Source of the DNA: Pseudomonadota bacterium
GTDB lineage: Bacteria; Pseudomonadota; Alphaproteobacteria; Rhizobiales; MH13
NCBI GenBank assembly: GCA_039024915.1
Contig: JBCCPK010000007.1
Span: forward strand, 186,001-250,000
Length of the DNA stretch: 64,000 nt
Reading direction: 5' to 3'
In this document: one piece after another, positions 59,355 to 64,000 of the stretch
Position numbering within the stretch: the first letter of the stretch is position 1
Layout of the letters: each line of letters begins with the position of its first letter
Position numbers and translations under genes: made by a program
The notes under the pieces: generated by a model
What the model was told of the DNA's origin: nothing
Seen by the model: the letters and a program-made list of their open reading frames with translations, nothing else
Databases searched by the model: none

Positions 59355-60926
59355 TCAAGCTGCGTCGGTAGACGCCTTCGAGGGTTCGGCATCCTCAAGT
59401 CCGGCGGCAACTTCAACCGCGTCAAGCACCTGGATAGCGGCCGGGTATACAGTCATGCGGCCGCGAAGGATCGATAAAGACCGAGCCAGCGCACGCCTTT
59501 CCCGGTCGCTGACGCAGCCCTCAAGTATGTGTCGTTCCAGCGTGTCAATCGCTTCGTTCAGCGCTGGGGAGCTGGATCGCTGCCGCAGCAATCGTGCCAA
59601 AGTACGCACATTGGAACGAACCGTATCGAATGCGGCTGCAGGGATGGGCTTGAAGGGCGGATCATTATCGGTATCCGCGGCACCAACCGACGCTTCAACC
59701 TCTTCGACCTCGCCATCAGCATCGATGGGCTGCGGTTGCACGGCCTCTGGGGTGTCCGTAAGGGGGGCACCTTCGCCCGCATCTTCGGCTGATCCGCTTT
59801 CATCGTGGAGCGCTTCAATTGCGCTTGCCGCGAGGCCAGCTTCCACCGACCCATCGCTTCCCTCGGGACCAACGGCCTTATCGCTCGGACCTTCCGGCGT
59901 CTCAGGGACTATAGTTGCAGCATCTAGTGCCCGGGCCAATTCAGCAACCCGTTCGTCCTCGCTGTCCTCTGAGGGTGCGGCCGGCGCGGGCTTCTGGCCA
60001 GGATCGTTCGCTGCCTCGAGCCGCAAGGCTGAGGTAATGGCATCTGCTGCGGCCTGCGCGGGATCAACGACCGCTGTTTCATCCCGATCTTCGGCAGCTG
60101 GCGGAACCAACGCAGATGATGGGGCAGACGCCTTATCCCCGATCTCGTCTTCAGGGCCAGACGATGCGGCCTCGGCTGGCGGTTCAGACGCAACCTTGGC
60201 CTCCTCCTCGGGAAAGATCGGCAAATCGATGCCAGGAAGCAGAACTTCGCGCCTTGAGTTTGACGAAACGCCTGACGATGACGCGCTCGATGTGCGCTCG
60301 TCGTCGGCCAACGGGACCTGCACGGGAATAGGAACCGGCCCCAAGGACGAACTTACGGGCGCGGAGACCAACGGCTGCGCTGCGCTGACCCGTGGACGGT
60401 TGGCTTGCCTCGATTGCGGCCGGCTGTGGCCCGCCCCCTGGAGTGCCGGCCCGAAATCCACGGATCGATGTTCGGCGTGGATATACAGCGATGACGCGAC
60501 ACGTTCAGGATCGGTCCACAACCGCTCGAAAGCCTCCAGACACAAATCGAGGAACGCCCGGTCTTTCGATGGCATGGCCAGCACATACCCGTTCGACAGG
60601 ATCAAGCTCAGATGTTGCCGAGGCCTGAGGATAAAGCACCCTATAGCCGCCCCGATGACAGGCACGAGGCTCGCGGCGAACATGGCATAATCGGGATTGA
60701 AGAACTGGAGGGTCTGGGCGAAGGCAGCGCCAGACAGGCCCAAGGTCAGGACAAGCAGAACCAGCATCGCCAGAAATGACAAACGCACGCCCGGTGTGTC
60801 GAGGCGCGCTCCGACAATCGCGTCCCGGCGGACAACGACCCCGCCCGCCGAAAGGCGTTCGCCCTCCAGCGTGATTGACTGCACCCATTGGACCGCTTCG
60901 CTCAACACGCGATGCCGCACTCCCAC
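59355..60926 (-). CDS. Two-TM protein with long low-complexity region, DUF6232-like N-terminus
   Basis: The 523-residue protein is of unknown function. Residues 17-48 form short strands (ITLEGERLSAGGVVVRRDAIV), two membrane segments follow (about 50-70 and 80-100), and the stretch LSLILSNGYVLAMPSKDRAFLD (two blocks) resembles the end of DUF6232 domains. Residues about 150-430 are Ala/Pro/Glu/Ser-rich and probably disordered. A compact helical end (about 435-510; FDTVRSNVRTLARLL, NEAIDTLERHILEG) may be a second domain. A long open frame on the opposite strand overlaps it and also rnpB; the minus-strand reading is preferred because of the membrane segments, start context and operon position. 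It lies 41 bases after the amidase gene. Confidence 0.75.
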   Translation of the reverse strand: MGVRHRVLSEAVQWVQSITLEGERLSAGGVVVRRDAIVGARLDTPGVRLSFLAMLVLLVLTLGLSGAAFAQTLQFFNPDYAMFAASLVPVIGAAIGCFILRPRQHLSLILSNGYVLAMPSKDRAFLDLCLEAFERLWTDPERVASSLYIHAEHRSVDFGPALQGAGHSRPQSRQANRPRVSAAQPLVSAPVSSSLGPVPIPVQVPLADDERTSSASSSGVSSNSRREVLLPGIDLPIFPEEEAKVASEPPAEAASSGPEDEIGDKASAPSSALVPPAAEDRDETAVVDPAQAAADAITSALRLEAANDPGQKPAPAAPSEDSEDERVAELARALDAATIVPETPEGPSDKAVGPEGSDGSVEAGLAASAIEALHDESGSAEDAGEGAPLTDTPEAVQPQPIDADGEVEEVEASVGAADTDNDPPFKPIPAAAFDTVRSNVRTLARLLRQRSSSPALNEAIDTLERHILEGCVSDRERRALARSLSILRGRMTVYPAAIQVLDAVEVAAGLEDAEPSKASTDAA

Positions 60927-60967
60927 CAGCTGCCCCGGCCATTTGCAGACCCGGCGTCTTGCCCAGC

Positions 60968-61711
60968 TTAGGCGATAAGGGCCGAAAGCAACTGATGCAA
61001 GGTTGAAACGGTCGAGCTGTCAGCCACTCCGTCCACGCGCGCCGGGCGAAAATGCCTCTGAAAGGCGCGAACGACGGCCTGTGTCTGCGCATCGTAGTGG
61101 CCAGACGTCGCCACCTCGTACCCGTACAGTTTCAACATGCCCTGAAGCGCCGCAACCGGCTCGCCGCTATCACCGATCGCCATGAACCTCCCGTCGGCTA
61201 TGGGTGCAGCGGGAACATGATGCCCAATACCCGCAGCGGCCAAACGGTCCCACGGGAACAGTTCGCCGGGGTCTTGCTTCCGGTCGGGCGCTATATCGGA
61301 GTGCGCCAGCACATGCTCCTTCGCTATCCGGTGGCGCTCGACGATTGCTTTAGAAAGGGCGACAACCTGTTCGATCTGCTTATCGGGAAAAGCCCGGTAA
61401 CCGTGCTCGTGGCCGGGATTGCAAATCTCGATGCCAACCGACCGCGCATTGATATCGTCGAGACCTTTCCAGGTCCCACGGCCCGCGTGCCATGCCCGCT
61501 CACCCTCATCGACCATCTGAACGATGCGGCCATCTTCATGGATCACGTAATGGCAAGAGACTTTCGACTGTGGATTTGCCAACCAGCGAACCGCAGCAGC
61601 GTCGTCGCGCATTCCGGTATAGTGCAAAAGCAGGATATCGACCGGGGCGCCTTTTCGGCTGTTGAAGTTGGGCGAGGGCACCACTTCGGCAAAATCGGGA
61701 TAGGCCATCAT
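60968..61711 (-). CDS. N-acetylmuramoyl-L-alanine amidase, AmpD-like with peptidoglycan-binding domain
   Basis: The 247-residue protein has an Amidase_2 zinc domain: ligands H30 (LLLHYTG), H137 (LAHSDIAP) and D147 (KQDPGELFPW), with E95 in SVGIEICNPG as the likely catalytic residue. Residues about 175-247 form a peptidoglycan-binding domain (GEPVAALQGMLKLYGYEV). It cleaves the MurNAc-L-Ala bond; without a signal peptide it could act on recycled muropeptides in the cytosol, as AmpD does. The C-terminal domain makes it more like AmiD in layout. The start overlaps the upstream stop (TGATG). Confidence 0.9.
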   Translation of the reverse strand: MMAYPDFAEVVPSPNFNSRKGAPVDILLLHYTGMRDDAAAVRWLANPQSKVSCHYVIHEDGRIVQMVDEGERAWHAGRGTWKGLDDINARSVGIEICNPGHEHGYRAFPDKQIEQVVALSKAIVERHRIAKEHVLAHSDIAPDRKQDPGELFPWDRLAAAGIGHHVPAAPIADGRFMAIGDSGEPVAALQGMLKLYGYEVATSGHYDAQTQAVVRAFQRHFRPARVDGVADSSTVSTLHQLLSALIA

Positions 61712-62430
61712 CAGGCGCGTGCGCCCAGTTCGATCTGATCGAAGGCCGCGTTGATCGCCGCGAGCCGCTCGGTTGCAATCTTGACGAACTCGGCCGGAAC
61801 TCCGCGCGCCATCAGGCGGTCTGGATGGTTCTCCGCCACAAGCCGACGGTAGACCCGCTTGATCTCATCGAACGGCATATCCGCGTTAACGCCCAACACG
61901 ATGTAGGGATCGACTTCACCTTCGAACACGTGACGCGCGCGAATGCGGCGATAGGCACTATCATCGAGCCCAAACTCCCCTGCAACGGTTTGAAGGTAGG
62001 CCGCCTCCCGGTCGTGCAGGACACCATCAGCCATTGCGATATGAAACAGACCATCGAGGATGTCCTCAAGGATCTCGTGCTCCCCCTCGAACAGGCCACC
62101 GATCTTTCTGGCGTAGGCGTCAAAGCCCGCCACATCTTGCTTGGCCAGGTTATACAGCCGCGAAACGTTCAAGGCCTCCTCCGCGGGGAACTCGACCAAA
62201 TCGCGAAAAGCATCGATCTCGTCGTTTGTCACGACGCCATCGGCCTTGGCCATCTTCGCTGACAAGCCTATCATTGCGACCGTGAACGCAACCTGACGGC
62301 GCTCTTCTTCAGTGCTCACCAAGTTGCGGAGGCTCTCGACCACGCCGCCCAACGCGGCCCCGGTGCCATATGCGACCTTGCCGATAAGTGCGCTGAGCGA
62401 TGACCAGATCGTCGTGGGCATTGCGTTCAC
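61711..62430 (-). CDS. TerB and J-domain (DjlA-like) protein
   Basis: The 239-residue protein has a TerB-like tellurite-resistance domain (about 40-150; AFTVAMIGLSAKMAKADGVVT and HIAMADGVLHDREAAYLQ) and a C-terminal DnaJ domain (about 172-235) with the HPD motif at 202-204. This is the DjlA layout without its N-terminal membrane helix; co-chaperone for DnaK is the expected role. Its GTG start overlaps the marR stop (GTGA); an ATG three codons later is the alternative. The stop overlaps the amidase start by one base. Confidence 0.88.
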   Translation of the reverse strand: MNAMPTTIWSSLSALIGKVAYGTGAALGGVVESLRNLVSTEEERRQVAFTVAMIGLSAKMAKADGVVTNDEIDAFRDLVEFPAEEALNVSRLYNLAKQDVAGFDAYARKIGGLFEGEHEILEDILDGLFHIAMADGVLHDREAAYLQTVAGEFGLDDSAYRRIRARHVFEGEVDPYIVLGVNADMPFDEIKRVYRRLVAENHPDRLMARGVPAEFVKIATERLAAINAAFDQIELGARA

Positions 62431-62975
62431 ATCGCTGCGGCGGCGCGGGCAGCCTGATCGTACGAACCAGACAGGGTGCGCATCATCGCAGCCACCTTCG
62501 AGATGTCGCTGCCATCAAGGTTGAGCGTCTTGACAGCGTCAATGAACAGAGCTTCTCGCAACTCTCCGTATCGGGTGCACACGTCGGTTCCTTTAGGCGT
62601 AATTACGACGGTTTTTTCTTTGCCCTTGCGGCCCGTTTCGACGAGCCCACGTTCCGCGAGCTTCTTGACCGCATAAGTGACCAGATGCGTATCTTCGATG
62701 TTCAGAACGAGGCAGATATCGGCCAGTGTTTTCGGCCGATCCCTGTGATTAACGAGGTGCACGACCAGCACCTCAAGAGGTGAGAGGCCTTCCTCGCCAG
62801 CTGCCGTCATGCAACGCGTCATCCACCGGTGGAAAGCGTTGACGGTCATCGTCAGCGCAAACTCGAACTCCGATTGCGCGGGAATGGCGGAACGCGCCAG
62901 GTGTGCCGAAGACACCACTGGGCCAACGGTGGGCTTCGGGCTCAGTTGTTCGACAGCATCGTTTCGGGCAGCCAT
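62427..62975 (-). CDS. MarR-family winged-helix regulator
   Basis: The 182-residue protein has an N-terminal helical part and a winged helix-turn-helix domain (about 60-140; LSPLEVLVVHLVNHRDRPKTLADICLVLN, VTYAVKKLAERGLVETGRKGKEKTVVITPKG in blocks). It should bind DNA as a dimer. Its start lies inside the 3' end of dctM (34-base overlap), so it is made from the same message as the transporter. The ligand or target is not known; the TRAP transporter operon is the natural candidate. Confidence 0.88.
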   Translation of the reverse strand: MAARNDAVEQLSPKPTVGPVVSSAHLARSAIPAQSEFEFALTMTVNAFHRWMTRCMTAAGEEGLSPLEVLVVHLVNHRDRPKTLADICLVLNIEDTHLVTYAVKKLAERGLVETGRKGKEKTVVITPKGTDVCTRYGELREALFIDAVKTLNLDGSDISKVAAMMRTLSGSYDQAARAAAAM

Positions 62976-64000
62976 AGCGCGATCTCCGGAAAGGCCACCA
63001 GGAGCACAGTACCCAGCACAAGCAGGCCGAAGAACGGCAACGCGTACAGTGCAACCTGGAAGATGTTGCGGCCCGTCATGCCCTGAATGACAAAAAGATT
63101 GAACCCCACCGGCGGCGTGATTTGGCTCATCTCAACAACAAGCACCAGGAAGATGCCGAACCATATCAGATCGATGCCTGCTGCCTCGACCATCGGCAGG
63201 ATAATGGATGTTGTGAGGACCACAATCGAAATGCCGTCGAGAAAGCAGCCCAGAACCACGAAGAACAGGGTCAACGCAGCAAGCAGCATATAAGGTGACA
63301 GCTCCATGACGCTGATCCATGACGCCAGTTCTCTGGGAATACGCGTGTATCCCATTGCGACCGTCAGGAACGCCGCGCCAGCGAGGATGAAGGCGATCAT
63401 GCAACTGGTGCGGGTGGCGCCGAGCAACGCTTCAGTAAAACTCTCCCGTGTCAGCGTGCCGGAAAGCCACGATAGAACCAAAGCACAGAAGACACCGACG
63501 GCCGCCGCCTCCGTTGGAGAGGCAAGTCCTGCGTAGATCGAGCCAATCACAGCCACGATTAAAAGAATGACCGGCAAGAGCCGCCGAGTTGCAGCGATAC
63601 GGTCGCGCAGAGGAATGGCATCTTCCGAGGCAGGCATCTTATCCCTGTTCGTGAGCGCCCAGACGGCAGTGAAACCCATGAACAGGGTTGCAAGCATGAT
63701 GCCCGGCAACACGCCTGCAATGAAAAGCCGTGCGATCGACTGTTCGGTGGCAGCGCCATAAACGATCAAGATGATCGAGGGCGGAATGAGCAGACCCAGT
63801 GTCCCGGATCCTGCCAAGGTGCCAATTGCGATGCGCGGGTCATATCCCCTTTGCGCAAGCTCTGGCAGCGCCATGCGCCCAATCGTGGCGGTCGTGGCCG
63901 CCGACGAGCCCGAGACCGCCGCAAAGATGGTGCAGCCCAGTATGTTCACATGCAGCAACCGTCCAGGTAGCCCGCGCATCCACGGTGCAAGACCGGCGAA
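62942..64000 (-). CDS. dctM: TRAP transporter large permease DctM (5' part outside window)
   Basis: The visible 352 residues (the frame is open at the window end) form many membrane helices with the DctM signature LPGRLLHVNILGCTIFAAVSGSSAATTATIG in two blocks, TLGLLIPPSIILIVYGAATEQS and the C-terminal ITPPVGFNLFVIQGMTG. TRAP transporters take up C4-dicarboxylates, sugar acids or other carboxylates using Na+ or H+ gradients and need a binding protein (DctP) and a small permease (DctQ), which must lie beyond the window. The usual length is about 430, so roughly 75-80 residues are missing. Its stop lies 34 bases inside the marR gene. Confidence 0.93.
   Translation of the reverse strand, partial: FAGLAPWMRGLPGRLLHVNILGCTIFAAVSGSSAATTATIGRMALPELAQRGYDPRIAIGTLAGSGTLGLLIPPSIILIVYGAATEQSIARLFIAGVLPGIMLATLFMGFTAVWALTNRDKMPASEDAIPLRDRIAATRRLLPVILLIVAVIGSIYAGLASPTEAAAVGVFCALVLSWLSGTLTRESFTEALLGATRTSCMIAFILAGAAFLTVAMGYTRIPRELASWISVMELSPYMLLAALTLFFVVLGCFLDGISIVVLTTSIILPMVEAAGIDLIWFGIFLVLVVEMSQITPPVGFNLFVIQGMTGRNIFQVALYALPFFGLLVLGTVLLVAFPEIALWLPETMLSNN

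Noticed and set aside
59113-60690. Open frame of 525 codons on the plus strand opposite the two-TM protein gene
   Set aside because: Its product is a Ser/Ala/Arg-rich sequence without any domain; it runs across rnpB. The minus-strand frame has membrane segments and sits in an operon, so the plus frame is a by-product of GC-rich codon use.

Overview
The window is a GC-rich stretch of an alphaproteobacterial chromosome, most likely from the Hyphomicrobiales (Rhizobiales). The order is inferred from protein families and gene order, not from any database search. Supporting signs are a circularly permuted (two-piece) tmRNA gene whose tag reads ANDNYAPVAQAA, an alpha-type SspB adaptor, a TTAA-N7-TTAA box of the CtrA type, DUF4169 and DUF2853 genes, and the gene orders hflK-hflC-DUF2065-degP and mraZ...ftsZ-lpxC-bamD-recN-ligA. 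It looks like core genome. I see no insertion sequence, prophage, integron, CRISPR array or tRNA gene.

Layout. 1-2.4 kb: a RecD-like helicase cut by the window edge and a soluble PAS-domain chemoreceptor. 2.5-5.1 kb: acetolactate synthase ilvH and ilvB behind a leader peptide and attenuator-type terminator. 5.2-10.2 kb: an MFS transporter, a small exported protein, miaA, serB and a DegP-type protease. 10.3-14.6 kb: DUF2065, hflC/hflK, folA, thyA, DUF2853. 14.7-18.7 kb: a Tat-exported YHS protein, ssrA (tmRNA), sspB, fumC, DUF4169 and a ribbon-helix-helix protein. 18.7-32.7 kb: a large AsmA-like protein, a ClC transporter, a UvrD/PcrA helicase, a cation/proton antiporter, prmA, a small unknown gene, an aminopeptidase P and an aldo/keto reductase. 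32.7-58.5 kb: a complete dcw (division and cell wall) cluster on the minus strand. In transcription order it reads mraZ-rsmH-ftsL-ftsI-murE-murF-mraY-murD-ftsW-murG-murC-murB-ddl-ftsQ-ftsA-ftsZ-lpxC-bamD-recN-ligA. 58.9-64 kb: rnpB (RNase P RNA), a two-TM protein with a long low-complexity region, an AmpD-like amidase, a TerB/DnaJ protein, a MarR-family regulator and the 3' part of a TRAP transporter permease (dctM).

How the genes work together. The dcw block makes UDP-MurNAc-pentapeptide and lipid II and builds the divisome. The MurE DNPR motif indicates meso-diaminopimelate peptidoglycan. Many neighbours overlap by 1, 4 or 13-14 bases, which suggests translational coupling. lpxC and bamD tie outer-membrane synthesis to the same strand. 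tmRNA and SspB, which cooperate in clearing products of stalled ribosomes, are adjacent. folA/thyA form a thymidylate pair, and hflK/hflC with degP form an envelope quality-control group.

The most interesting signals are regulatory rather than a new gene system: four phased TGGGN repeats upstream of mraZ, a CtrA-type box upstream of lpxC, a strongly structured ftsA-ftsZ spacer, an Ile/Val/Leu leader peptide with terminator before ilvB, and a hairpin that holds the ribosome binding site of the chemoreceptor gene. I did not find a convincing undescribed system.
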